Position numbers and translations under genes: made by a program. A stretch of 64,000 nt of DNA, taken from Streptococcus salivarius (GTDB lineage: Bacteria; Bacillota; Bacilli; Lactobacillales; Streptococcaceae). This document shows positions 28,539 through 37,188 of the stretch, piece by piece; the stretch's first letter is position 1; each line of letters opens with the position of its first letter. The stretch is taken from the NCBI RefSeq assembly GCF_000785515.1, contig NZ_CP009913.1:462001-526000 (forward strand), written 5' to 3'. Under the pieces are notes generated by a model. It did not search any database and was not told the DNA's origin. It saw nothing but the letters and a program-made list of their open reading frames with translations.

Positions 28539-29291
28539 ATGTTGGATATTTTTGTTTTAGAAGAAGATTATTTTCAACAAGCTCGTCTTGAGGATGCCAT
28601 CCACAAGTCTAAACAAATATATATTTTAAGAATTGGGAAGGTTGATTTATACGATAAACCCAATCAATTATTAGAGCGTATTACGGAAAGGGGCTCGCAT
28701 TTACTGTTTTTTCTAGATATTGGATCTGACAGTGATGTCGAAGGGGGAATATTGGTTGCTCAACAGATTCGTGAGCGAGATCCGTATGCAAGTATTGTTT
28801 TCATCACAGCACATCCCGAACTCCTACCTTCAACCTTTCAGTATCGCTTAGCTGCACTTGATTTTATTGACAAGAATTTGCCTGATATTGAATATGAAGA
28901 TAGGATTATTTCTGATATTGGATTAGCACTTTCTAAAAATGGTCTGAGCCAAATAGAGTGTGCTTTTACTATAGATACAAAGCATGCAACTATACAAGTT
29001 CCTTTTCATAAGATACTCTATTTTGAAACATCTCCAACAGTTCATAAGGTGATTCTTCATACAACAGAAGAGCAAATTGAGTTCTATGGTCAATTGTCAA
29101 AAATTGTGAAACAAGATTGCAGACTATATAAATGTCATAAATCATTTGTTGTAAATCCCGAAAACATTGTGAGATTGGACAAAGAATTAGGTATTATTTA
29201 TTTTGAAAACGGAGAGTCATGCTTGGTTTCAAAAGCTAAACAAAAAGAGATTGTTGCTAGGATGCTTGTTCCAAAACCCATGGCAGTTTGA
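28539..29291 (+). CDS. LytTR response regulator, orphan copy (RR1)
   Basis: 250 residues: a receiver domain (about 1-125) with acidic pocket EED near the start, phospho-acceptor D60 in FFLDI, and Lys in DFIDKN. A LytTR DNA-binding domain (about 140-245) carries the family hallmarks ILYFETS, FYGQLSKI and CHKSFVVNPENI. This is the AgrA/ComE/BlpR type that binds paired direct repeats. ACGGAGG precedes the ATG. No kinase gene adjoins it. Close similarity to RR2 (30339) and the shared downstream promoter indicate duplication; it could share the kinase at 31070. Confidence 0.9.
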   Translation: MLDIFVLEEDYFQQARLEDAIHKSKQIYILRIGKVDLYDKPNQLLERITERGSHLLFFLDIGSDSDVEGGILVAQQIRERDPYASIVFITAHPELLPSTFQYRLAALDFIDKNLPDIEYEDRIISDIGLALSKNGLSQIECAFTIDTKHATIQVPFHKILYFETSPTVHKVILHTTEEQIEFYGQLSKIVKQDCRLYKCHKSFVVNPENIVRLDKELGIIYFENGESCLVSKAKQKEIVARMLVPKPMAV

Positions 29292-29327
29292 TGTATATAG
29301 TATTTTTATTTTAAAATGTTATTTTCT

Positions 29328-29610
29328 GATTACGACGAAAAAACGACCGTTTATGACTTCAATGAAAAATTTAGCTGTTTTTGTATTATAATAGCCGAGT
29401 AAATTATCAGTAAAGGACATCACTCATGAAAAATACAAGTAAACTTATTGGTTTAGTATTAGCCCTTATCGTAGTTATCCTCGCTATCTTTTTGGTGACT
29501 AAGTTTAACAGCCATGAATCAGCTCGTGTTAGCACAAGTAGCAGTCCAGTCAAAACGGTTAAGAAGTCATCTTCAAGCTCAAGTAAGGCTGTTAAGAAGG
29601 ATAAGAAATC
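29328..29610 (+). repeat. Duplicated block, copy 1 (promoter plus 5' end of anchored protein gene)
   Basis: The promoter, leader and first ~60 codons here are nearly identical to 32388-32670. Beyond the KKDKK codons the two genes diverge strongly. A regulator gene of the same family lies upstream of each copy. Confidence 0.85.
29330..29392 (+). promoter_or_regulatory. LytTR-type operator and promoter, site 1
   Basis: Direct repeats TTACGAC (29330-29336) and TTATGAC (29351-29357) start 21 bp apart. A TATAAT -10 (29387-29392) follows the second box after exactly 29 nt. Two boxes two helical turns apart, just upstream of a weak -35, is the arrangement bound by LytTR regulators. The same layout is found at 32390 and 33240. 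Confidence 0.75.
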
Positions 29611-30091
29611 AGTTCAATCATCATCTTCAGCAGTCACAAATGAAGAAAATGACAATCAGGCCTCAGCAGTAGCACCTAAAGTTTCCTCTCAAGAACAAGC
29701 TCAAGCAGTCGCTACAGATGGTGGACAAGTGGCTGAATCTGCAGCTGGAACAGATAAGGCTAAATCTGAGAAGAACACAAATAATAGTCAATCATCGCTT
29801 GACTTTGGTGCCCTTGACAATGGTGATATTAGCTCTCTTGTGGGAACTTGGACTAATGCGAATGGTGAATCAGTGACTATCAATTCTGATGGTACAATTA
29901 TTAAAAACTCAACAGGTTATACTGCTCAATTGAAGCCTCAAAGAGTTTCAGATAATATTTTTTATGCAGGAGTCTTCTCAGATACAAGCTCAGCTGCATT
30001 GAGAGCGGTTTCTGGAGGTAGTAACGGCTCTGATTACCTTGTTATTGGTCAGGACCAAACTGCTGAAGGTGTCCCTTATTATCGTAACTAG
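29426..30091 (+). CDS. Membrane-anchored protein with DUF6287-like domain (copy 1)
   Basis: 221 residues. An uncleaved hydrophobic anchor near the N-terminus (about 7-25) is followed by a Ser/Lys-rich stretch and an Ala/Gln-rich linker. A C-terminal domain begins LDNGDISSLVGTWTNANGES and ends VIGQ..AEGVPYYRN. The domain matches the lipoprotein at 23029. The N-terminal ~60 residues are almost identical to the protein at 32487. Predicted to face outward from the membrane. It is preceded by LytTR operator site 1, so expression probably depends on RR1 and/or RR2. No enzymatic motif; function unknown. Confidence 0.8.
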   Translation: MKNTSKLIGLVLALIVVILAIFLVTKFNSHESARVSTSSSPVKTVKKSSSSSSKAVKKDKKSVQSSSSAVTNEENDNQASAVAPKVSSQEQAQAVATDGGQVAESAAGTDKAKSEKNTNNSQSSLDFGALDNGDISSLVGTWTNANGESVTINSDGTIIKNSTGYTAQLKPQRVSDNIFYAGVFSDTSSAALRAVSGGSNGSDYLVIGQDQTAEGVPYYRN

Positions 30092-30114
30092 TACGAAAAA
30101 GATTGTTATTTATG

Positions 30115-30168
30115 AACTGCACCCCAAAAGTTAGACATATAAAATCTAACTTTTGGGGTGTTTTTTTT
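30115..30168 (+). repeat. Small inverted-repeat element B acting as terminator
   Basis: CACCCCAAAAGTTAGA (30120-30135) pairs perfectly over 16 bp with TCTAACTTTTGGGGTG (30145-30160) across a 9-nt loop and is followed by eight T's. It should terminate the 29426 transcript. It is related to element A at 7681 and resembles IS3-type terminal repeats. Confidence 0.8.
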
Positions 30169-30338
30169 AGTTGATTGAAGCAAAAAAATGTTACAAACTA
30201 TTGTTTTTTTGTAATAAAACTGTAAAATAGGTAAAGAGAACAAAAAATCTCATTTTAAATAAATAAGAGAGGTTCATTTATTAAAGAAATGCTCTAACTT
30301 AGAATTTCTCTTAAGATTATGCTAAAGGAAGTTATGCC

Positions 30339-31073
30339 ATGCTTAACATCTATGTTTTAGAGGATCATTTTATCCAACAAAATCGTATTGAAGAGGTTAT
30401 TCATACGATTCTTAAGAAAAATAATATTAAAGTGGGTGACTTTGAGGTTTTTGACAAACCCAATCAACTGTTAGAGTCTATTACCGAGCGAGGGTCTCAT
30501 CAGCTCTTTTTCTTGGACATTCAAATTAAAGACGATACTAAAAAAGGTTTGGAAGTGGCTAAGCAGATTCGCAAGAATGATCCCTATGCCAATATTGTTT
30601 TCTTCACGACTCATTCAGAGTATCTTCCCTTAACTTTTCAATACCAACTGGCAGCTCTAGACTTTATTGATAAGTCTTTGGAGGGTGAGGACTTTCAAAA
30701 GCGAGTGGAAAGTATTATCTTATTAACCTGCAAAAAGATACAGAGTCAGAATCCAGAAGACGCTTTTCGGATTGAGAATGCTAAGACCGTTATTCAGGTT
30801 CCTTTTCATGATATCTTGTACTTTGAGACGTCAGATATTGTTCATAAGGTTATCCTTTATACTAAAGAGGAGCAGATTGAGTTTTATGGCAGTCTCTCAC
30901 AAATCGAAAAGAGTGACCCTAGACTGTTTAAATGCCACAAATCTTTCCTTATCAACCCAGAAAATGTCATCAAATTAGATAAAAGTACGGGGACAGTCTA
31001 TTTTGAAAATGGTGGCGTTTGCTATGTTTCAAAGTTGAAACTAAAGAAATTGCTTGAGAGAATCAGCCTATGA
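30339..31073 (+). CDS. LytTR response regulator (RR2)
   Basis: 244 residues. Receiver domain with EDH acidic pocket, phospho-acceptor D60 (FFLDI), and Lys in DFIDKS. The LytTR domain carries ILYFETSDIVHKV, FYGSLSQI and CHKSFLINPENV. It overlaps the kinase gene by 4 bases (ATGA), so the two are translationally coupled and form a two-component system like ComDE/BlpRH/AgrCA. Its likely targets are the three promoters with TTATGAC-type repeats. It is the better-preserved partner of RR1. Confidence 0.93.
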   Translation: MLNIYVLEDHFIQQNRIEEVIHTILKKNNIKVGDFEVFDKPNQLLESITERGSHQLFFLDIQIKDDTKKGLEVAKQIRKNDPYANIVFFTTHSEYLPLTFQYQLAALDFIDKSLEGEDFQKRVESIILLTCKKIQSQNPEDAFRIENAKTVIQVPFHDILYFETSDIVHKVILYTKEEQIEFYGSLSQIEKSDPRLFKCHKSFLINPENVIKLDKSTGTVYFENGGVCYVSKLKLKKLLERISL

Positions 31074-32389
31074 CAGCAATCAATTTTTTGTTGGATAATC
31101 TAGACTTTTTAGCGGAGATTATCCTCTTTATTCTCATTTATCAATACATTACCTCCGAGAAGATAAAGCTAAGATGGTATATCATCATCCCCTTGATTAT
31201 CCGATTTTTGTTTGTGCTTTCTCCAGCCCTATCCTATGTTTTAGGGCATGCCTTCTTGGTTGTTTATTCCCTCTACAGAAATCGTTATGGCAATAGGTTA
31301 TTAGATATTTTCTATGGCTTGTTTCCAATCGTCATAGAAAGTCTTGTTCACAATCTTATTATTTATGGGATTGCCTTAGTCATCAATCGTCATTATATGA
31401 TAGTACTTAACCATTTCCATTTAAACCTTGTCATTGAGTTGCTAGTCTTTCCTGTGTTTTGGTTAATCATTAAGACCTTAAAAGTAGATTTCAAAGCGTT
31501 GAACTATGGTTTTAGAAAGTCATTTTCAAAGTACTTTTTATTGCTTATAGATATATCAATGTTATCTTATGCCCTCCTTCTCCAATATATTACCTTTTTT
31601 GTGCAACAGAGCCCTGGAGGAAGAGATTGGCATGTTTATCTCGTGGTGACCTATGCTTTACTCTTTCTAGCGACCCTTGTTTATATCAATGCGACCTTCA
31701 GTGAGAGACTGAAAGAAGAAGTCCTACTCCAAAAAGATAGGCAAATGAGTGATTTGGCTCATTATAGCCAACAAATCGAGAGACTCTATACTGATCTTCG
31801 TCGATTTAGGCATGATTACCTAAATGTTTTGTCTAGTATCAAATATGGCATTGACTCCAAAGATATAGCTATGATTTCCGATATCTACGATAATATCCTT
31901 GAAAAAACAAAGACTCGGATTGAGGGAAAACAGTACGAAATTGCCAACTTGATTAATATTAAAGATGAAGCTGTTAAAGGTGTCTTGGCTAGTAAAATCT
32001 TGGAAGCACAGGGACAGTCTATTACCGTTCACCTTGAGGTCAGCGACGTCTTTGAAGTATCGAGGATGGAATTGTTGGATTTCATAACGGTGCTGTCCAT
32101 CTTCTTGGATAATGCTATTGAGGCTAGTTTGGATAGCAGTACTAAACAAGTGAACGTTGCTCTTATCAGTGGAGAGACAAAGGTAGTAATAGTGGAGAAT
32201 ACCATTGCTCAAGAATCTATCAATACAGTCGGTATCTTTAAACTTGGTCGCTCAAGTAAAGGAGAAGGACGTGGTATAGGGTTGTCCACTGTTCGAGAGA
32301 TTTTAGGGAAGTATCCTAATTGTTCTTTGTTAACACAATCTAAAGACTATCGTTTTAAACAGACACTAAAAATAGAAGATGTGGTTTGA
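31070..32389 (+). CDS. HPK10-type sensor histidine kinase
   Basis: 439 residues. The N-terminal ~210 residues form about six membrane helices, as in AgrC/ComD/BlpH peptide-pheromone receptors. Then come a dimerisation helix with the phospho-accepting His248 (RRFRHDYLN), N-box FLDNAIEAS and G-box GEGRGIGLSTV of the GHKL ATPase domain. It is coupled to RR2. The ligand is unknown: no double-glycine or cyclic pheromone precursor and no ABC exporter are seen nearby. Its stop codon abuts LytTR operator site 2. Confidence 0.93.
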   Translation: MTAINFLLDNLDFLAEIILFILIYQYITSEKIKLRWYIIIPLIIRFLFVLSPALSYVLGHAFLVVYSLYRNRYGNRLLDIFYGLFPIVIESLVHNLIIYGIALVINRHYMIVLNHFHLNLVIELLVFPVFWLIIKTLKVDFKALNYGFRKSFSKYFLLLIDISMLSYALLLQYITFFVQQSPGGRDWHVYLVVTYALLFLATLVYINATFSERLKEEVLLQKDRQMSDLAHYSQQIERLYTDLRRFRHDYLNVLSSIKYGIDSKDIAMISDIYDNILEKTKTRIEGKQYEIANLINIKDEAVKGVLASKILEAQGQSITVHLEVSDVFEVSRMELLDFITVLSIFLDNAIEASLDSSTKQVNVALISGETKVVIVENTIAQESINTVGIFKLGRSSKGEGRGIGLSTVREILGKYPNCSLLTQSKDYRFKQTLKIEDVV

Positions 32390-32670
32390 TTATGACGAAA
32401 AAACGACCGTTTATGACTTCAATGAAAAATTTAGCTGTATTTGTATTATAATAACCTAGTAAATTATCAGAAAAGGGATATCACTCATGAAAAATACAAG
32501 TAAACTCATTGGTATCGTGTCAGCTCTTATTGTAGTTATCCTCGCTGTCTTCTTAGTGACTAAGTTTAATAGTCATGAGTCAGCGCGTGTTAGCACAAGT
32601 AGTAGCCCAGCTAAAACGGTTAAGAAATCATCTTCAAGCTCAAGCAAAGCTGTTAAGAAGGATAAGAAAA
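32388..32670 (+). repeat. Duplicated block, copy 2
   Basis: Counterpart of 29328-29610: operator, -10, leader and first ~60 codons nearly identical, then divergence. Confidence 0.85.
32390..32452 (+). promoter_or_regulatory. LytTR-type operator and promoter, site 2
   Basis: TTATGAC at 32390-32396 and 32411-32417 (21 bp apart), then TATAAT at 32447-32452 after 29 nt. The first box starts immediately after the kinase stop codon. Confidence 0.78.
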
Positions 32671-33137
32671 ATTCAAACCCGCATGTAAAAAATGAAGACA
32701 CAGAAGATACAACAGTTGAGGTTAGTGAGCCTTCTGTTGCCAAAGATTCTGCAACTAAAGATACTAATGAAACGGTCTTATCTTCAGGAAGTGTTTCTGA
32801 GACTACAAAAGAAAAAACAGGAGAAGAAACACAAACATCATCATTAAATGGGAAGCAACTAAGTTCAGGTGATTATAGTTCAATCGCTGGTACTTGGACA
32901 AACTCTCGAGGAGAATTTGTCACAATTTCCCCAGATGGCACAGTACAAAATGGGAGTGGTTATACTTATCATCTCTATTCTGGACATTTAAATAATGGAA
33001 ATTTTTCAGGAACAATTGCTTCTGATATTGATAGCGCAGCTTTTTGGGCTATTCCTGGAACTGGTAATGGCGATTCAGACCATCTTGTTATTGGTCAAAG
33101 TGATGATGCAGAAAATTATCCATTTTATCGTAATTAA
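32487..33137 (+). CDS. Membrane-anchored protein with DUF6287-like domain (copy 2)
   Basis: 216 residues. Its N-terminal anchor and Ser/Lys stretch are nearly identical to those of the 29426 protein. The linker is different and Thr/Glu-rich. The C-terminal domain starts LSSGDYSSIAGTWTNSRGE and ends VIGQS..AENYPFYRN. It follows the kinase gene but has its own operator/promoter (site 2) and its own terminator, so it is probably an output of the two-component system. Outward-facing by prediction; function unknown. Confidence 0.8.
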   Translation: MKNTSKLIGIVSALIVVILAVFLVTKFNSHESARVSTSSSPAKTVKKSSSSSSKAVKKDKKNSNPHVKNEDTEDTTVEVSEPSVAKDSATKDTNETVLSSGSVSETTKEKTGEETQTSSLNGKQLSSGDYSSIAGTWTNSRGEFVTISPDGTVQNGSGYTYHLYSGHLNNGNFSGTIASDIDSAAFWAIPGTGNGDSDHLVIGQSDDAENYPFYRN

Positions 33138-33141
33138 CATG

Positions 33142-33175
33142 AAAAAAGATTGCTAGTCAAATAGCAATCTTTTTA
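33142..33175 (+). terminator. Intrinsic terminator
   Basis: AAAAAAGATTGCTA and TAGCAATCTTTTTATA arms around GTCAAA. Confidence 0.88.
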
Positions 33176-33239
33176 TATCTTTTTCACTTTTTTCTAATAA
33201 AATTACGAATAAATAAGTATGGCTTGCTTCGACTTTCGA

Positions 33240-33302
33240 TTATGACAAAAATTGGACAGTTTATGATTTAAGTGTGAACAAGTCAAATAAATTTGGTATA
33301 CT
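33240..33302 (+). promoter_or_regulatory. LytTR-type operator and promoter, site 3
   Basis: TTATGAC (33240-33246) and TTATGAT (33261-33267), 21 bp apart. TATACT (33297-33302) follows after exactly 29 nt. The sequence around the boxes differs from sites 1 and 2, so this site is not part of the duplicated block and shows independent conservation of the operator. Confidence 0.75.
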
Positions 33303-33411
33303 AATGGACAAGTGAGAAATATTTAGTAATAATCTGTAAAATACTTGTAATATTTGTCACCTAATGTTACAATCAAGCAGTAACATCAATTCGATAGAGA
33401 GAAATAATAAT

Positions 33412-36400
33412 ATGAAACGAGCAAAATTTTTACACGAACAACAACGTTTTTCCATTCGTAAATATTCATTTGGGGCAGCATCAGTTCTTTTAGGAGCTAG
33501 TTTGGTCTTTGCAGGTCAAGCTTTGGCTGATGAGCGTCATGAGGTTTCAACACCTTCAGATGCCACTTTGCGTGCTACCTCAGATAGTGATGCTGTGACA
33601 GCAGCTGATATCTTCAGTGGTGTAGCGACCGATGGGGTAGCATCAAGCGAGAAAGCTAGCCAAGTCTTAACAACTAGCCAAACCGCTAGTGAAACTGCTA
33701 CTAGCGAGGCTAGAAGTGAAGTCAGTGCCTCACAAACAGCTGATAAAACTTCTGAATCAACAGCTGCCAGCTCAGAAGCAACAAGTGGTACAAATGCTTC
33801 ATCTGAAAAAGCCACTAACCTTGATGTATCTGCCTTAACGAGAGCAGCTGTCAATACTAGTTTGGCAAGCCAACCAGCTACAACTACAGCAAGCGACCTT
33901 CCAAGCCAAGGAACTTATGTTTACAAGGAACGTACAGAGGTTAAGAATCAACCTAAGGTATCTGCCAAGGCTGAATTTTATGTAAATCCAGGGGATAGCG
34001 TCCTTTACGATCAAATAGTGACAGCTGATGGTTACCAATGGATTAGCTACAAATCATACTCTGGTGTGCGTCGTTATGCGCCGGTAAAACCTGTGGCAGC
34101 TGGTAGTGGTAACGGTAATAGTGGTAATGGGGATGGCAAGCCTTCTAATGGCGCTCAAGCCACAACAGGTGCTTTGGATATCCCAGCGACAGGAACTTAC
34201 TACTTTACACGTGACACAGATATTAAGAAAGAACCAAAAGCAGACCTCAAACCTACTTTTGTTTTTGGTAAGGGTGACCATGTCATCTATGATAAAGTTT
34301 TGACAGCTGATAATCACCAATGGATTTCTTATCTTGGTTATGACTATGTTCGCTACTATGCAGATATTGCAACTTTGACACCTGCCAAAGCTGAAACACC
34401 AACTGTTAAACCAACAGAGACTAATCAAGCAAAACCAGAAACTACTGTTGCTGAAAAGCTCCCAGAAAGTGGTACTTATAATGTGACACGTAGCTTGAAC
34501 GTTAAGAATGAACCTAAGGCTTCTGCAGAAACACTTTATACCTTGGAAAAAGGCTACAAAGTGAACTATGACAAGGTATTGACTGCGGATAACCATCAAT
34601 GGATTTCTTACATTAGTTACAGTGGTACACGTCGTTATGTGGATATTGCGACTTTGAAAACTACTGAGTCTAAGCCACAAGAAAACCGTGTTTTTGGTAA
34701 TCTTACAATTAACAACCAAACGTCTAATGGGTTCGATGTTGTCGTAACCAATGTTTCAGGTGGTGGCAAAGAAGTTAAAGAAGTCCGTGTCCCAGTTTGG
34801 TCAGATAAGAATGGCCAAGATGACCTTACTTGGTATCATGCCGATAAACAGTCAGATGGAAGCTACAAGGTTCATGTAGACACAGCTAGTCATAAGGGCG
34901 ATGCTGGTACTTATTCTGTGCATCTTTACTATATGTTAGATGGTAAGAGAACCTATATCACAGAAACTAAAGCTACAGTGCCTCAAGCCACTGAATCTCA
35001 AGTGACAGGGAAATTGACCATCAGCAATCAAACCTCTAATGGCTTTGATGTAGTCGTTACTAATGTTTCAGGTGGTGGCAAAGAAGTTAAAGAAGTCCGT
35101 GTCCCAATCTGGTCAGATAAGAATGGTCAAGATGACCTTACATGGTACCATGCCGACAAACAATCAGATGGAAGCTACAAGGTTCATGTAGACACAGCTA
35201 GTCATAAGGGCGATGCGGGTACTTATTCTGTCCATCTATACTATATGTTGAATGGTAAGAGAACCTATATCACAGAAACTAAAGCTACAGTGCCTCAAGC
35301 TACGGAATCCCATGTAACAGGAAAATTGACCATCAGCAACCAAACGTCTAATGGCTTTGGTGTAGTCGTAACTAATGTTTCAGGTGGCGACAAGGAAGTT
35401 AAAGAAGTGCGTGTTCCAATCTGGTCAGATAAGAATGGCCAAGACGATCTTACATGGTATCATGCTGATAAACAATCAGATGGAAGCTACAAGGTTCATG
35501 TAGACACAGCCAGTCATAAGGGTGACGCTGGTACTTATTCTGTGCATCTTTACTATATGTTGAATGGTAAGAGAACCTATATCACAGAAACTAAAGCTAC
35601 AGTCCCTCAATCTACTGAAACTCAAGTTACAGGGAAATTGACCAATAACGGTTCTTACTACAGTGTTCGTGGTAAATACGATGATATTATCATTGTCAAT
35701 AAGAAACATGGTCTTTCTAAGGACTATAACCCAGGTGAAAATCCTACAGCTAAGGCAGCCTTTGTTCGTCTTCGTGACGATATGATTAACCAAGGTTTGA
35801 ATGTTGGACGTTCATACAGTGGTTTCCGTTCTTATGACTATCAAAAGACTCTTTACGACAACTATGTTAGCCGTGATGGTCAGGCAGCTGCGGACCGTTA
35901 CTCAGCTCGTCCTGGATATAGCGAACACCAAACTGGATTAGTCTTTGATTTGACCGATAAATCTGGTAATTTGCTTGAAGATTCACGTGCTAGTCAATGG
36001 CTTAAAGACAATGCACATAACTATGGCTTTATCGTGCGTTTCCAAGCAGGTAAAGAAGCTTCAACTGGCTACATGCCAGAAGCATGGCACATCCGCTATG
36101 TGGGTAAAGAAGCTAAAGACATCCACGATTCAGGTTTGAGTTTGGAAGAATACTTCGGTATCGAAGGTGGAGATTATTCTGCTAGCAGCAAACCTGCTGA
36201 AAGCAAACCAGCCACTACAGGTGCTGTCAACCTTCCAGCGACAGGAACTTATACTTTCACAGGTCGTGCGTCAATCAAGGCGGAAGCCAAGGTTTCAAGC
36301 CCAGAGTTGGCCTACTATGACAAGGGCATGAGTGTAAACTACGATAAGGTTTTGACAGCCGATGGTCATCAATGGCTTTCATATGTGACAACAAGTGGTG

Positions 36401-37173
36401 CGCGTCGTTACGTTGATATTGCAACAGTTAAAGCGACAGAAACTAAACCAGAAGTTAAACCAGTTGCTAAGCCAGCGGATAAACCAAATCTCCCTGAATC
36501 AGGAACTTATACCTTTACAGGTCGTGCCTCAATTAAGGCAGAAGCTAAGGTTTCAAGTCCAGAGTTGGCCTACTATGACAAAGGTATGACTGTTAACTAT
36601 GATAAGGTTCTCACAGCCGATGGTCGTCAATGGCTCTCATATGTAACAGCAAGTGGTGCTCGTCGTTACGTTGATATTGCAGCAGCCAAGTCAGAAGCTA
36701 AACCAGAAACAAAACCAGTTGCGAAACCAGCGGATAAACCAAGTCTGCCAGAATCAGGAACTTATACCTTCACAGGTCGTGCGTCAATCAAGGCAGAAGC
36801 CAAGGTTTCAAGCCCAGAATTGGCTTACTATGACAAGGGCATGACTGTTAACTATGATAAGGTTCTCACAGCCGATGGCCGTCAATGGCTTTCATATGTG
36901 ACAACAAGTGGTGCTCGTCGTTACGTTGATATTGCAGCAGCTAAGCCAGAAGCAAGTCAACCAGCCGCAAAACCAAGTCTCCCAGAATCAGGGCGTTATA
37001 CCTTCACAGGACGTGCGTCAATCAAGGCAGAAGCTAAGGTTTCAAGTCCAGAGTTAGCCTACTATGACAAGGGTATGAGTGTTAATTATGACAAAGTTTT
37101 GACAGCCGATGGTCACACATGGCTCTCATACATGACAGTGAGCGGTGCTCGTCGTTACGTTGATATTGCTTAA
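33412..37173 (+). CDS. YSIRK-type SH3b/Bsp-like surface protein with VanY-type carboxypeptidase domain
   Basis: 1,253 residues from ATG 33412 (AGAGAG upstream); an ATG 16 codons earlier is less likely. Order: FSIRKYSFGAASVLLGAS signal peptide, a Ser/Ala/Thr linker, three SH3b modules, three near-identical 104-residue Bsp-like modules, an M15B (VanY/LdcB) peptidase domain, then four SH3b modules. The peptidase zinc motif is SEHQTGLVFD (H839, D846) and EAWH (H893). Such enzymes trim the C-terminal D-Ala of peptidoglycan stem peptides. There is no LPXTG; attachment is probably through the SH3b modules. It lies under LytTR operator site 3, linking the two-component system to wall remodelling. The repeats invite recombination-driven length change. 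Confidence 0.9.
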   Translation: MKRAKFLHEQQRFSIRKYSFGAASVLLGASLVFAGQALADERHEVSTPSDATLRATSDSDAVTAADIFSGVATDGVASSEKASQVLTTSQTASETATSEARSEVSASQTADKTSESTAASSEATSGTNASSEKATNLDVSALTRAAVNTSLASQPATTTASDLPSQGTYVYKERTEVKNQPKVSAKAEFYVNPGDSVLYDQIVTADGYQWISYKSYSGVRRYAPVKPVAAGSGNGNSGNGDGKPSNGAQATTGALDIPATGTYYFTRDTDIKKEPKADLKPTFVFGKGDHVIYDKVLTADNHQWISYLGYDYVRYYADIATLTPAKAETPTVKPTETNQAKPETTVAEKLPESGTYNVTRSLNVKNEPKASAETLYTLEKGYKVNYDKVLTADNHQWISYISYSGTRRYVDIATLKTTESKPQENRVFGNLTINNQTSNGFDVVVTNVSGGGKEVKEVRVPVWSDKNGQDDLTWYHADKQSDGSYKVHVDTASHKGDAGTYSVHLYYMLDGKRTYITETKATVPQATESQVTGKLTISNQTSNGFDVVVTNVSGGGKEVKEVRVPIWSDKNGQDDLTWYHADKQSDGSYKVHVDTASHKGDAGTYSVHLYYMLNGKRTYITETKATVPQATESHVTGKLTISNQTSNGFGVVVTNVSGGDKEVKEVRVPIWSDKNGQDDLTWYHADKQSDGSYKVHVDTASHKGDAGTYSVHLYYMLNGKRTYITETKATVPQSTETQVTGKLTNNGSYYSVRGKYDDIIIVNKKHGLSKDYNPGENPTAKAAFVRLRDDMINQGLNVGRSYSGFRSYDYQKTLYDNYVSRDGQAAADRYSARPGYSEHQTGLVFDLTDKSGNLLEDSRASQWLKDNAHNYGFIVRFQAGKEASTGYMPEAWHIRYVGKEAKDIHDSGLSLEEYFGIEGGDYSASSKPAESKPATTGAVNLPATGTYTFTGRASIKAEAKVSSPELAYYDKGMSVNYDKVLTADGHQWLSYVTTSGARRYVDIATVKATETKPEVKPVAKPADKPNLPESGTYTFTGRASIKAEAKVSSPELAYYDKGMTVNYDKVLTADGRQWLSYVTASGARRYVDIAAAKSEAKPETKPVAKPADKPSLPESGTYTFTGRASIKAEAKVSSPELAYYDKGMTVNYDKVLTADGRQWLSYVTTSGARRYVDIAAAKPEASQPAAKPSLPESGRYTFTGRASIKAEAKVSSPELAYYDKGMSVNYDKVLTADGHTWLSYMTVSGARRYVDIA
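34690..35640 (+). repeat. Three tandem 312-bp Bsp-like coding repeats
   Basis: Units begin near 34690, 35002 and 35314, and a partial fourth start (ACAGGGAAATTGACC) is at about 35629. The period is exactly 312 bp (104 codons), with very high identity between units. Confidence 0.9.
36223..37170 (+). repeat. Four tandem SH3b coding repeats
   Basis: Units containing TTCACAGGTCGTGCGTCAAT-like starts occur at about 36232, 36490, 36745 and 36979. They are separated by Lys/Pro-rich linkers of different length (spacings 258, 255 and 234 bp). Confidence 0.88.
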
Positions 37174-37188
37174 TGAAGGAATGAATCA

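Noticed and set aside
34054-34719. 221-codon open frame on the minus strand
   Set aside because: It is antisense to the SH3b repeats of the VanY surface protein, low in coding quality and without a ribosome-binding site. Similar long antisense frames (for example 20279-20698, 14280-14714, 25820-26251, 17163-17636) are shadows of strongly biased genes.
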